64,000 bases of DNA from Facklamia sp964471435 (GCA_964471435.1 CAYYGA010000004.1:3913-67912), one strand, 5' to 3'. Positions 18,041 through 27,217 are shown, counted from the stretch's first letter. The notes: generated by a model from the sequence alone, not told the origin. Made by a program: numbers and translations.

Positions 18041-19228
18041 ATGGGATCAATGGAAGCTTATATAAAGCAATACGGTAATTTAACTTTTGAACAGTTAGCT
18101 TTTAATGAAATCGATGCACTCATTCTGGATGAAATGGTTTATCTACCAATCGATTTATTTATTGGTGAGAGTTTTAATTTTGAAGATGGAATGACCATCC
18201 AGGAACTTTCTCAGGCCTACCGCCCATACGCTAAGCACTTCATGGTGACTAATAAACCTTTAGCTTCTGCTCACCGAACCCGTTTATTAAATTTGGCAGG
18301 TCAATATAAACGCTATCGTGATTTAAGAGTGGCTGGCTTTCAAAACAAAGTAGATTTAACTATTGAAACACAATCTGCCTATTTATTAATAGAGATAAAT
18401 ACTGATAAAATCTTAGTGTTTTTTCGAGGGACCGATGATTTAATTATCGGATGGAAGGAAGATTTTGTATTACTTTACCAATCTTCTATTCCAGCTCAAA
18501 TTTATGCCACCCAGTACTTACGAGCTGTCTTTGAAGCCTACCCTGCTGCTTCTTATATTATAGTCGGCCATTCCAAAGGGGGACACCTTGCTTTATATGC
18601 TGCCAGCCGCTTGGAGGAAAAACAGATCCAGCAAATAGAAGTCATCTATACTTTTGATGCCGTGGGCCAGCACCCGCATATCCTAAAGCGTCGCAATATG
18701 CAGTTAGTTTCTAAGCGTCATGTAAGAATTATACCGGATGATTCAATTGTTGGAGTGATGCTTTTTCACCTAACAGAACCGACGATAATTAAAAGTTCTA
18801 AGAGGTCTTTTTGGCAACATGATCCTAGAAACTGGCATATCATTAATACCCAGTTAAGTCGTGTCGATACTACTTCCGCTATTAGTAAAATTACTGACCG
18901 GGCCAGCAAAAAACTTTTAGCTAATTACACTCCTCCTCAACGTAAACAAATAGCACAAATTGTATTTGATTTACTGAATGAAACAAAGGTCTTATCTATT
19001 AATGAATGGTTAGAAGACCCTCCCAAACATTTAGCAGCTATGCGCTCTGCTTATTTAAAGTTAGATATAGAAACTCAAAAGGATTTAAAAGAAGCAGTAA
19101 GTTATTACACAAATTTTATTATTAAGGAACTAAGGCACTATTATAAAGAAAACCTTACTGATTCCATAAGAGAAACAGCCGCCTGGTTTCGTAATATATT
19201 TACTTTTGCACGTCATTTTTTCCCTTAA
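18041..19228 (+). CDS. Alpha/beta-hydrolase-fold protein of the DUF2974 (Mbeg1-like) type
   Basis: A 395-residue protein with no signal peptide. The middle contains FRGTDDLIIGWKEDF, the oxyanion-side segment of lipase-like folds, and the nucleophile elbow IIVGHSKGGHLALYAA (Ser near residue 181, GxSxG form GHSKG). A candidate acid, YTFDAVG, follows. This layout matches the DUF2974 family, which is annotated as lipase-like but has no firmly known substrate in lactic acid bacteria. AGAGGTGATAAG precedes the ATG. It is a single gene on the plus strand, facing the icd-acnA-citZ operon, and shares a bidirectional terminator with it. A hydrolase function is inferred from the fold only. Confidence 0.8.
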   Translation: MGSMEAYIKQYGNLTFEQLAFNEIDALILDEMVYLPIDLFIGESFNFEDGMTIQELSQAYRPYAKHFMVTNKPLASAHRTRLLNLAGQYKRYRDLRVAGFQNKVDLTIETQSAYLLIEINTDKILVFFRGTDDLIIGWKEDFVLLYQSSIPAQIYATQYLRAVFEAYPAASYIIVGHSKGGHLALYAASRLEEKQIQQIEVIYTFDAVGQHPHILKRRNMQLVSKRHVRIIPDDSIVGVMLFHLTEPTIIKSSKRSFWQHDPRNWHIINTQLSRVDTTSAISKITDRASKKLLANYTPPQRKQIAQIVFDLLNETKVLSINEWLEDPPKHLAAMRSAYLKLDIETQKDLKEAVSYYTNFIIKELRHYYKENLTDSIRETAAWFRNIFTFARHFFP

Positions 19229-19267
19229 TAAGAACAGCTTTAATATAAATAAGGGTCTTATGCAAAA

Positions 19268-19284
19268 CCGGCTGTTCCAGCAGG
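19268..19284. terminator. Bidirectional terminator between the hydrolase gene and icd
   Basis: CCGGCTG-TTC-CAGCAGG forms a short stem with one mismatch. CTTTTTT follows on the plus strand and TTTTG on the minus strand, so it can serve both convergent genes. Confidence 0.55.
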
Positions 19285-19313
19285 CTTTTTTGAAGATTAA
19301 CTGATCTGCCAGC

Positions 19314-20321
19314 TTAATATTTTTTTAAGTTACTTATTAAATATTCAGTAAATTCACTGGTAGATGCTGTCCCCTTAATATCTCGTGTGCGTTGTTCGGC
19401 TGCAGTTAATGTTTCATCCAAGGCCTGCCGAATATTATCTGCTTGAGCAGACATGTTGAGATGGTCCAACATCATACAGGCAGATAATATTAAAGCAGTT
19501 GGATTTGCGAGGTTTTGACCCGCAATGTCCGGTGCAGACCCGTGCACCGGCTCAAACAGCGCTATGTCCTCTCCAATATTTGCCCCTGGAATTAATCCTA
19601 AGCCGCCTACTAAGCCGGCGCATAAATCAGATAAAATATCACCGTATAAATTCTGTGTTAAAATAATGCTGTAATTTTCGGGATACATCACCAGCTGCAT
19701 ACACATATTATCGATGAGTATTTCTTCTAATTCAATATTCGGATAGTCTGCAGCTACTTGGCGTGCTTCATCTAAAAAAAGACCATCAGTTAACTTCATA
19801 ATGTTAGCTTTTGTGACTACGGTTACTTTATTCTCGCCTTGTCGATCAGCATATTCGAAAGCCTTTTTTGCAATCCGATGACTGGCTTTTCGTGTTATTA
19901 TTTTTATCGAATGACATTCATCTTCAGATATTTGTTCTTCTATACCTGCATATAAATCCTCTGTGTTTTCTCTAAAAATAATATGATCAATGTTTGAGTA
20001 CCGGGTTTTCACACCATCATGACTTTGAACGGGCCGCACATTTGCAAAAAGATCAAACTCCTTACGTAACTGAACATTCACAGAGCGGAAACCTTCACCA
20101 ATAGGAGTGGTGATAGGTCCTTTTATAGCTACTTTATTCTTTTTTATAGACTCTAAAACGTTTTCCGGGATTAAACTGCCTGTTTCTTCATAAGCTGATT
20201 GTCCGGCTTGTACGGTTTCCCATTCAATCTCAGCCCCAGCAGCCTGCAACACTTTTATCATCGACTCGGTTATTTCTTCTCCAATACCATCTCCTGGTAT
20301 AAGTGTAATAGCTTGGTGCAT
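19314..20321 (-). CDS. icd: Isocitrate dehydrogenase, probably NAD-dependent
   Basis: A 335-residue beta-decarboxylating dehydrogenase (isocitrate/isopropylmalate family). ITLIPGDGIGEEI opens it; RSVNVQLRKEFDLFANVRP is the isocitrate-type substrate loop, with the Ser/Asn pattern that separates it from isopropylmalate dehydrogenase; FRENTEDLYAGIE and LYGDILSDLCAGL follow. The cofactor segment reads VHGSAPDIAGQNLANP. Asp-Ile at the position where NADP enzymes have Lys-Tyr argues for NAD. It converts isocitrate to 2-oxoglutarate. It sits 20 nt after acnA as the last gene of citZ-acnA-icd, which makes isocitrate far likelier than isopropylmalate as substrate. Confidence 0.88.
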   Translation of the reverse strand: MHQAITLIPGDGIGEEITESMIKVLQAAGAEIEWETVQAGQSAYEETGSLIPENVLESIKKNKVAIKGPITTPIGEGFRSVNVQLRKEFDLFANVRPVQSHDGVKTRYSNIDHIIFRENTEDLYAGIEEQISEDECHSIKIITRKASHRIAKKAFEYADRQGENKVTVVTKANIMKLTDGLFLDEARQVAADYPNIELEEILIDNMCMQLVMYPENYSIILTQNLYGDILSDLCAGLVGGLGLIPGANIGEDIALFEPVHGSAPDIAGQNLANPTALILSACMMLDHLNMSAQADNIRQALDETLTAAEQRTRDIKGTASTSEFTEYLISNLKKY

Positions 20322-20341
20322 AATATTAACTCCTTTAAATT

Positions 20342-23050
20342 TTATTCTAATAGTAATGCTTGTTTTTTACGTATTACAAAAGGCAAGATTCCTTCATGAT
20401 GATAATAATTAATATCTGCTTGTGAATCGAAACGCACAAGCACTTTAAAATTAGTCTTTTCGCCTCGGGGGTTTACAGCAGTGGCATCGATAATATCATG
20501 AATACCAGTCTTTTCATCTAAATAAAGTGATATAATTTCTTCTCCATCTAAACCGAGCTCGTCCGCCCCTTCACCCGGCATAAATTCTAAAGGAAGAACA
20601 CCCATCATTACTAAATTAGCCCGGTGAATTCTTTCAAAGGATTTTGCTATAACAGCTTTAACATTTAATAAGCCTACTCCTTTTGCTGCCCAGTCTCTGG
20701 AAGAGCCCATACCATAGTCTTCTCCTGCTAAAATAACTAAACCGGTTCCGGCTTTTTTATAGCGCATAGCAGCATCGAATATAGTTAAAACTTCACCGGT
20801 AGGAAAGTGTTTTGTAAAACTTCCTTCTTTTCCGGTTACTAACTGGTTTCGTATCCGAATGTTGGCCAAGGTGCCCCGCATCATCACTTTATGATTTCCT
20901 CTACGTGAGCCGTAAGAGTTAAAATCCATAAAAGACACCTCTTTATTTAGCAAATAATGTCCTGCTGCTGAAGTTCGAGGGATAGCACCTGCCGGTGAGA
21001 TATGATCAGTGGTGACTGAGTCACTGAATTTTGCTAAGACACGCAGATCAGTTAGAGCTTCCACTTTTTTTAATTCTAAAGTAAAATCTTCGAAAAATGG
21101 CGGATTTTGTATATAAGTAGATTCCCCGTCCCACTCATATAAAATACTCTCTGGAATAGCTACAGCATTCCACACTTCATTATTATCAAAAACATCAGCG
21201 TAACTTTCTGTAAATAAATCCTTGGTAACATATTTTTCAACATAGTCATTAATTTCTGAATGACTTGGCCAAATATCTTTTAAATAGACATCCTGTCCGG
21301 AATAATCTTGTCCGAGTGCTTCCTTTTTCCAATCGATATTAATTTTTCCTGATAAAGCGTAAGCTATAACAAGAGGCGGTGATGCTAAGTAATTAGCTTT
21401 AATTGCCGGGTGAATCCGACCTTCAAAATTACGGTTGCCGGATAAAACTGAACAGGCCACCAAAGATTCTTCATTAACAACTTCTTCCAGCTTCGCATCT
21501 AAATCACCGGAATTCCCGATACATGTAGTACAGCCATATCCTACTAAATGAAACCCAAGCTTTCGCATCGCCGGAGCCAGACCTGCTGCTTCAATATAAG
21601 CCGTCACCGCTTTAGATCCAGGAGCAAAAGAAGTTTTGACGTAAGGTTTAGTTTTTAACCCTAAAGCCGCTGCTTTTTCAGCAAGTAAAGCACCAGCCAT
21701 CATGACATAAGGATTGGATGTATTGGTACATGAAGTAATGGAAGCAATTAAAACGGATCCGTGTGTCAAATCTACTGTTTGATCTTTCCACTTAAATGAT
21801 ATTGTTTTTTGAGCTGCTTCCTCAGTTAATCCAAAGCCATGATTGCCCATAGGATTTGTTAAGCTGTTAATAAATTTTTCGGGCACATCTGATAAACTCA
21901 CCCGGTCTTGAGGGCGTTTGGGTCCGGATAAAGATGTTTCCACCTGGGTTAAATCGAATTCAATTAAACGGGTAAATTCTACTTGATTTGCCGGATCATA
22001 AAACAGATGATTCACTTTAGCATAGTCTTCAATAAGTGCTATTCTTTCATCACTTCTGTTGGTTAGATGCAGATAGTCCAATGTTTCTTGGTCAATAGGG
22101 AAGAAACCGCATGTAGCCCCGTATTCAGGCGCCATATTAGATAAAGTAGCACGATCAGCTAAACTCAATGATTGATAACCCGGCCCAAAAAACTCTACAA
22201 AAGATCCGACCACCCCTACTGTACGTAATTTCTCAGTAAGTGTTAAAGCTAAATCGGTAGCATTTGATGTCGGTGCTAACCTTCCTGTCAATTTAACTCC
22301 TACTACTGGTGGGATAGGTGCATATGAAGCCTCGCCTAACATGGCCGCTTCTGCTTCTATTCCCCCTACTCCCCAGCCTAATACACCTAAACCATTGACC
22401 ATGGTGGTATGAGAATCAGTTCCTACTAAAGAATCAGGAGCTGCAACAAGCTGTCCTTTTTCATCTTCGTTTGTCAAAACAACATCTGATAAAAATTCAA
22501 TATTTACTTGATGAATAATTCCGGTAGCTGGAGGCACTACCCGAAAATTTTTAAAAGACTGCTGCGCCCACTTGGCAAATTTATAGCGCTCATCATTGCG
22601 TTGGAATTCTTTTTGCATATTTTTAAAAAGGGCATCATCCTGGCCGAAGTAATTCACTTGAACTGAATGATCTATTACCATATCCACCGGTACTTCGGGA
22701 TTGATTACCGAAGGATCCTGTCCTAAAGTGACCATTGTTTCGCGCATAGAAGCTAAATCAACAATAGAGGCGACTCCGGTTAAATCCTGCAAGACCACCC
22801 GCATGGGTTTAAAAGGATACTCTGTTATTTCCTGAGTCTCCTTCCAATGAATTAAAGCTTTTATATGGTCGATAGTTATATTTTTGCCGTCAAATTGCCG
22901 GATGACAGATTCAAGTAAAACCCGGATGCTGTAGGGAAGCTGTCGAACATTACCACCAAAATCTTTGGCTGCTTTTTCGATATCATAATAGAAAAATGAT
23001 TGCTCTCTATTAACGTAATGACATAAATATTTTTCTTTTTTAAAACTCAT
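20342..23050 (-). CDS. acnA: Aconitate hydratase (aconitase A)
   Basis: The enzyme isomerises citrate to isocitrate with a [4Fe-4S] cluster. Cluster cysteines are seen in ASITSCTNTSNP and GYGCTTCIGNSG. VGTDSHTTMVNGLGVLGWGVGG is the conserved substrate-binding block. The swivel domain near the C-terminus has MDFNSYGSRRGNHKVMMRG and GEDYGMGSSRDWAAKG. The 902 residues match the AcnA/IRP1 type. It is the middle gene of citZ-acnA-icd, 63 nt after citZ. In some relatives this protein also binds RNA when it loses its cluster; the sequence does not tell. Confidence 0.95.
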   Translation of the reverse strand: MSFKKEKYLCHYVNREQSFFYYDIEKAAKDFGGNVRQLPYSIRVLLESVIRQFDGKNITIDHIKALIHWKETQEITEYPFKPMRVVLQDLTGVASIVDLASMRETMVTLGQDPSVINPEVPVDMVIDHSVQVNYFGQDDALFKNMQKEFQRNDERYKFAKWAQQSFKNFRVVPPATGIIHQVNIEFLSDVVLTNEDEKGQLVAAPDSLVGTDSHTTMVNGLGVLGWGVGGIEAEAAMLGEASYAPIPPVVGVKLTGRLAPTSNATDLALTLTEKLRTVGVVGSFVEFFGPGYQSLSLADRATLSNMAPEYGATCGFFPIDQETLDYLHLTNRSDERIALIEDYAKVNHLFYDPANQVEFTRLIEFDLTQVETSLSGPKRPQDRVSLSDVPEKFINSLTNPMGNHGFGLTEEAAQKTISFKWKDQTVDLTHGSVLIASITSCTNTSNPYVMMAGALLAEKAAALGLKTKPYVKTSFAPGSKAVTAYIEAAGLAPAMRKLGFHLVGYGCTTCIGNSGDLDAKLEEVVNEESLVACSVLSGNRNFEGRIHPAIKANYLASPPLVIAYALSGKINIDWKKEALGQDYSGQDVYLKDIWPSHSEINDYVEKYVTKDLFTESYADVFDNNEVWNAVAIPESILYEWDGESTYIQNPPFFEDFTLELKKVEALTDLRVLAKFSDSVTTDHISPAGAIPRTSAAGHYLLNKEVSFMDFNSYGSRRGNHKVMMRGTLANIRIRNQLVTGKEGSFTKHFPTGEVLTIFDAAMRYKKAGTGLVILAGEDYGMGSSRDWAAKGVGLLNVKAVIAKSFERIHRANLVMMGVLPLEFMPGEGADELGLDGEEIISLYLDEKTGIHDIIDATAVNPRGEKTNFKVLVRFDSQADINYYHHEGILPFVIRKKQALLLE

Positions 23051-23113
23051 CCGATATCCCCCTTAAACTTTTTAGATTATTATCACGTAAGTCATTTAAC
23101 TAGACACCCATTG

Positions 23114-24478
23114 TTAGTCCCTTTGTGACATTTCTACATATTTATTTTTAGAACGGACCGTAACATAAGCGGGACGAATTATTCTTCCATCTGTCAGCTG
23201 CTCTAAAATATGAGCTGACCAGCCTACCACACGGGCACAGGCAAAAATCGGGGTAAACAGTTCCTCTGAAATACCTAGGAGTTTATATACTAGACCGGAA
23301 TATAAATCAACATTGGCAGGTATTTGAAAATCATCGCCTCGCCGCTCCCTCATCAGTTCTCGTGAAATAGTTTCAATGTTTTCAATCAGCTGGTATGAAG
23401 CCACTTGATTTTTATCCTCTGCCATTTTCCTGGCTGCTTTTTTAAGAATTTCCGTTCGAGGATCAGAAATAGTATATACTGCGTGACCCATGCCGTAAAT
23501 CAGACCCGTTTTATCAAAAGCTTTTTTATCTAAAATATCTTTTAAATAAGCCTTTAAAGCGGATTTGTCTGACCAGTTGCTTACATTTTTTTTAATGTCA
23601 TTAATCATGTCATTGACACACTTATTAGCTCCACCATGTTTGGGTCCTTTAAGTGACCCTATTGCGGTACAAATAGCTGAGTAGTAATCTGTGCCGGATG
23701 AAGCAACGACACTGGCCGCAAAAGCAGAGTTATTTCCCCCTCCATGTTCAGCATGAATCGTGAGACAGTAATCTAACAGTTTTACTTCTTCTGGAGTATA
23801 TTTACAGTTTGGCCGGGTTAAATGCAAAATTGTCTCTGCAGTTCCTGCTCCTTTTTTAGGCCGGTGAATCACTAAACTTTCTTCTTCAAAATAATGTTGA
23901 TTAGCTACAAAAGCATAGGATATTATTACCGGCATCATTGAAATTAAATTAATTATTTTATATAAAATCTCATTCAAATCGGTTGCATCGGGATTTTCAT
24001 CATAGGAATAAAAAGTGAGTATCATCCGTTGCAGTTTATTCATTATGTCTTTGGCCGGTGTATTTAAAATGACATCTTCCAAATAGTTATTAGGTAGTTT
24101 ACGGCAGTCCTCTAACATGCCGCAAAACTGAGCATAGTCTACTTCGTTAGGAAAGCGACCAAAAAGCAGGAGATAACAGGTTTCTTCAAAGGATCTGTAA
24201 TCCCCTTTTGCAGCTCCTTCTATTAAATCTTGAACACTAATTCCACGGTAATACAGCTTTCCTTCCTGCGGATTTTTTCTGCCTTCAACTATTTCATAAC
24301 CCGAAACTTCGGAAACCTTCGTTGCACCTACTATAACTCCAGTGCCGTCACTATTTCTGAGACCACGTTTAATATTATGCTTTTCAATAAAATCAGGAGT
24401 GATTTTACTGTTATCTGTAGCCATGATGACATAGCGGTTAAATTCGCGCGAATCAGTAAATTTTTCTAATGTCCTCAC
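23114..24478 (-). CDS. citZ: Citrate synthase (long, clostridial-like form)
   Basis: Condenses acetyl-CoA and oxaloacetate. The three catalytic residues lie in TIHAEHGGGNNSAF (His), YGMGHAVYTISDPR (His) and PANVDLYSG (Asp). Two features differ from the Bacillus or E. coli form. The length is 454 rather than about 370-430 residues, with an N-terminal extension. The second His motif reads GHAVY instead of GHRVY. As I recall, this is the form common in Clostridia; that is a memory-based comparison. GAAGAGGTG precedes the ATG. It is the first gene of an operon with acnA and icd and has a strong promoter. A 2-methylcitrate synthase role is less likely in this context. Confidence 0.88.
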   Translation of the reverse strand: MRTLEKFTDSREFNRYVIMATDNSKITPDFIEKHNIKRGLRNSDGTGVIVGATKVSEVSGYEIVEGRKNPQEGKLYYRGISVQDLIEGAAKGDYRSFEETCYLLLFGRFPNEVDYAQFCGMLEDCRKLPNNYLEDVILNTPAKDIMNKLQRMILTFYSYDENPDATDLNEILYKIINLISMMPVIISYAFVANQHYFEEESLVIHRPKKGAGTAETILHLTRPNCKYTPEEVKLLDYCLTIHAEHGGGNNSAFAASVVASSGTDYYSAICTAIGSLKGPKHGGANKCVNDMINDIKKNVSNWSDKSALKAYLKDILDKKAFDKTGLIYGMGHAVYTISDPRTEILKKAARKMAEDKNQVASYQLIENIETISRELMRERRGDDFQIPANVDLYSGLVYKLLGISEELFTPIFACARVVGWSAHILEQLTDGRIIRPAYVTVRSKNKYVEMSQRD

Positions 24479-24540
24479 ATTTTCACCTCTTCGAATTAAT
24501 TTACTTTTAATTATTCTAATATTAATCTAATATAATTTGA

Positions 24541-24569
24541 AGTATAATCGTGAATTATAAGTTCGTCAA
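24541..24569 (-). promoter_or_regulatory. Promoter of citZ-acnA-icd
   Basis: -35 TTGACG (24564-24569), 17-nt spacer, -10 TATACT (24541-24546) on the minus strand, about 55 nt before the start codon. One of the best matches in the window. Confidence 0.8.
24544..24558 (-). promoter_or_regulatory. CcpC-like dyad inside the citZ promoter spacer
   Basis: The spacer and -10 contain ATAA-N7-TTAT (ATAATTCACGATTAT), extendable to 6-bp perfect arms. ATAA-N7-TTAT is the element described for CcpC, the LysR-type citrate-responsive repressor of citB and citZ in Bacillus. No ccpC gene is visible here, so this is a candidate operator. Confidence 0.45.
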
Positions 24570-24720
24570 GCCTTTCCCAGTAAACTCTTTATTTTTTTAT
24601 AAATGATTTCGATTTATAGATATAGACCATCGGATAAAATTAACAGTACGCATCTTAAGTTGTTTAGATTTGTGAAAGTGATTAGTAAACTATTTTTAAA
24701 ATTCAGTAAAATTTTACAGA

Positions 24721-24751
24721 AAAAAAACCTCAATCCATGACCGGATTGAGG
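24721..24751 (-). terminator. Terminator of the nfeD-floA operon
   Basis: CCTCAATCC (24728-24736) pairs with GGATTGAGG (24743-24751); on the minus strand seven T follow. Confidence 0.9.
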
Positions 24752-24778
24752 GGCATTACACTTAATGCTTAATCTTTC

Positions 24779-25486
24779 TTATTTACGTAAACTTTTTGGT
24801 AGTTGTAATATTTCTGACCATATGACTGCTTTTTGTAAATTACGCATTCTACTGCTCCCTTTAGCAGATCTTTTAGAATGGTGTCGGTTGGTCTTATTTG
24901 TATTTACACCAATTGTATCTGAAACCTGCGTTTGTGTAACGTCCATAGCTAACTTATCTTGAAGACTATGCTCCTCCTGAAACTCCATATCAGAGAAATC
25001 ATTCATAGAAGAAAAATCATCCATAGAAGAAAAGTCATTCATAGAAGCGAATTGGTCGTCTTGATATCCCTGCTTAACCTGCGGTGAGTAGATGGGACTA
25101 TCCTCTTCAATTAGCCTCTGTCCAGAATCTAAAGAAGCGGCCTTTCTCCTATTTTTTTGAGAATTGCTCTTTCCCTTAGATGCCCTGCGGTCATTAGTTA
25201 CCTCTTGCTTTTCATAATATTGGCTATAGTTTCTCCTTGCTCTATGGGGGGAACGATTCGAAGAAACCTCCGTCCTTTTAAATGCGCTGGACAGTTTATC
25301 ATCATTCCGGTTCGAATTTTTTAAATCAGTTACTCTCCTTTTAACTCTTACAGCTTGTCTATCTCCTTGAGATCCACTTCTTTCGAACTGATCATAAGAT
25401 TCACTCTGCTGTGAGCGGCGCGGCCAGAAAAGTTTTGAAAGAAAGTAAAAGATTAGAAAAATAATGAGTAAATCAAAGATAAACAT
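24779..25486 (-). CDS. Unrecognised single-pass membrane protein with short SMNDFS-like repeats
   Basis: I do not recognise this 235-residue protein. The first 19 residues (MFIFDLLIIFLIFYFLSKL) are a strong membrane segment. A basic, Ser/Arg/Asn-rich, probably disordered region follows to about residue 125. Near residues 145-170 is a run of four related six-residue units (ASMNDF, SSMDDF, SSMNDF, SDMEF). The C-terminal 35 residues are basic. It starts 8 nt after the floA stop and has a terminator behind it, so it is the last gene of nfeD-floA. A role with flotillin membrane domains is only an inference from position. Confidence 0.7.
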   Translation of the reverse strand: MFIFDLLIIFLIFYFLSKLFWPRRSQQSESYDQFERSGSQGDRQAVRVKRRVTDLKNSNRNDDKLSSAFKRTEVSSNRSPHRARRNYSQYYEKQEVTNDRRASKGKSNSQKNRRKAASLDSGQRLIEEDSPIYSPQVKQGYQDDQFASMNDFSSMDDFSSMNDFSDMEFQEEHSLQDKLAMDVTQTQVSDTIGVNTNKTNRHHSKRSAKGSSRMRNLQKAVIWSEILQLPKSLRK

Positions 25487-25494
25487 AATTATCC

Positions 25495-26511
25495 CTACTC
25501 AGTTTCATTATTTGAATCTTCATCACCAGCAATTGACTTACGCATTCTGGAATCCGCTTGAATATTTTCCATTTGATAGTAATCCATTACTCCTAATTGA
25601 CCTTTACGGAATGCTTCAGCAACAGCCAATGGCACTTCTGATTGCGCTTCTACTACTTTTGCACGCATTTTTTGTACTTCTGCCACATTTTCTTGTTCTT
25701 GTGCCACCGCAAATGCCCGTCTTTCTTCCGCTTTTGCTTGCGCAATTTTTTTGTCAGCTTCTGCTTGGTCTGCTTGAAGCTTAGCCCCAATATTTCGTCC
25801 AACGTCTACATCTGCTATATCAATGGATAGGATTTCAAAAGCGGTCCCCGAATCTAGTCCTTTACGTAAAATGGTTTGGGAAATTAGATCCGGATTTTCT
25901 AATACTTGCGAATGTGTCGGAGATGAACCTACAGTTGTTACAATTCCTTCTCCAACCCTAGCAATAATAGTTTCTTCACCGGCACCTCCAACTAAACGTC
26001 CGATATTTGCACGTACCGTAACTTTAGCTTTTGCTTTCACTTCAATTCCATTCATTGCAACCCCTGCAATAACAGGCGTTTCAATCACTTTAGGATTAAC
26101 TGATACTTGTACTGCTTCAAAAACATTTCTTCCTGCTAAATCAATAGCAGCCGCTTGTTCAAATTCTAAATCAATATTCGCACGTTGAGCGGCTATTAAA
26201 GCATCCACTACTAAGTTAACATTACCCCCTGCTAAATAGTGAGCTTCTAATTTGTCCGTTTCGATGGGTACCCCTGCTTTGGTTGCTTTGATTAAAGGAT
26301 TTACAATCGCAGAAGGAGTAACTCGACGCAGTCGCATTCCTACTAAATTACCGATTGAAACTTTAGCTCCTGAAAAATACGCTGTAATCCACAAGCCTAC
26401 TGGTACAAAACGGAAAAACAAAACAATAAGAATAAAAACCAATATTATTAGAAAAAGGGTAACAAAAAAATTAGTATCATTAAAACTGTTATTCATATTA
26501 TAAAAATCCAT
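25495..26511 (-). CDS. floA: Flotillin-like protein FloA
   Basis: FloA forms detergent-resistant membrane assemblies. After an N-terminal membrane segment (TLFLIILVFILIVLFFRFVPVGLWI) come the family-typical SGAKVSIGNLVGMRLRRV and AAQRANIDLEFEQAAAIDLAGRN, a PHB/SPFH-like domain, and the coiled-coil AKAEERRAFAVAQEQENVAEV. The 338 residues match YqfA/FloA of Bacillus. The start codon overlaps the stop of the NfeD-like gene by 1 nt, a standard nfeD-floA pairing. Confidence 0.93.
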   Translation of the reverse strand: MDFYNMNNSFNDTNFFVTLFLIILVFILIVLFFRFVPVGLWITAYFSGAKVSIGNLVGMRLRRVTPSAIVNPLIKATKAGVPIETDKLEAHYLAGGNVNLVVDALIAAQRANIDLEFEQAAAIDLAGRNVFEAVQVSVNPKVIETPVIAGVAMNGIEVKAKAKVTVRANIGRLVGGAGEETIIARVGEGIVTTVGSSPTHSQVLENPDLISQTILRKGLDSGTAFEILSIDIADVDVGRNIGAKLQADQAEADKKIAQAKAEERRAFAVAQEQENVAEVQKMRAKVVEAQSEVPLAVAEAFRKGQLGVMDYYQMENIQADSRMRKSIAGDEDSNNETE

Positions 26512-27104
26512 TACTCTACGCTCCTTACGTATATTTTAGATCCTGCAACACGAACTACACGTATCTGTCTCCCATGTCCTATCATATCTTCAAGACTGTA
26601 CACATCATAGATTTCGTCATCAAACTGTGCTCTTCCGACCGGTCTCAAATCAGTCATCGTAACTCCTTCTTGATTCACTAAATAGCTATAATCTGATTCA
26701 CTAGAATATCCTAGACTGCTGATCATAGACTCCTGTAAAACAAAACGCGGACTAATATTTAATGCAAAACCCATTCTCATCAATATTATAGATAGAACCA
26801 CTGCTGTTAAAAAACACAATAAAACTAGAACGATTAAAGGTCTGAGAGCTCCTATTTTTAACCACAAAGCATAGATCGAAGCCCCTAATCCAAGAACACC
26901 CATAATTCCAAAATCAGGTATATATAATTCTGCAACCATAAGTGCAATTCCAATTAAAAACAACAAGAGAATAAAAGCATTGTCCCCTTGAATTCCAAAG
27001 TAATAAGCGAATGAGGCAATTGCCAAGCTTATATAGAAAATCTGGTATTTTAGAAACATTGCGGCAATTAATAGAGCGACTCCAAGTGGTAATAAAAAAA
27101 GCAT
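26511..27104 (-). CDS. NfeD-family membrane protein (short form)
   Basis: A 197-residue protein with about four membrane segments in the first 120 residues and a C-terminal soluble OB-like domain (GVTMTDLRPVGRAQFDDEIYDV...GRQIRVVRVAGSKIYV), the NfeD module. The N-terminal ClpP-like protease domain of long NfeD proteins is absent. NfeD-type proteins partner flotillins. AAGGAGGAG precedes the ATG, and it is the first gene of the operon with floA. Confidence 0.88.
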   Translation of the reverse strand: MLFLLPLGVALLIAAMFLKYQIFYISLAIASFAYYFGIQGDNAFILLLFLIGIALMVAELYIPDFGIMGVLGLGASIYALWLKIGALRPLIVLVLLCFLTAVVLSIILMRMGFALNISPRFVLQESMISSLGYSSESDYSYLVNQEGVTMTDLRPVGRAQFDDEIYDVYSLEDMIGHGRQIRVVRVAGSKIYVRSVE

Positions 27105-27128
27105 TGGATGTCTCCTCCTTTCCTCTCT

Positions 27129-27137
27129 ATTATATCA
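27129..27137 (-). promoter_or_regulatory. Extended -10 promoter of nfeD-floA
   Basis: TGATATAAT on the minus strand, about 25 nt before the start codon; no good -35 is seen. Confidence 0.5.
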
Positions 27138-27154
27138 TATACTAAACTATTTAA

Positions 27155-27201
27155 GATAAAAAAATAATGCAATATTATTAAAAAAATAATAATATTGCAT
27201 T
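27155..27201 (-). terminator. Terminator after the AI-2E family gene
   Basis: TAATGCAATATTATT and its complement form a 15-bp AT-rich stem (27165-27201) followed on the minus strand by ATTTTTTTATC. Confidence 0.8.
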
Positions 27202-27217
27202 ACCAAAAATTGTTTAT

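Noticed and set aside
19314..20321. 3-isopropylmalate dehydrogenase (leuB) as the identity of the last citZ operon gene
   Set aside because: The substrate loop RSVNVQLRKEFDL and the operon with aconitase and citrate synthase point to isocitrate.
25464..25784. A Leu-rich open frame opposite floA that looks like a membrane protein
   Set aside because: It is the mirror image of the floA coiled coil and carries no initiation signals.
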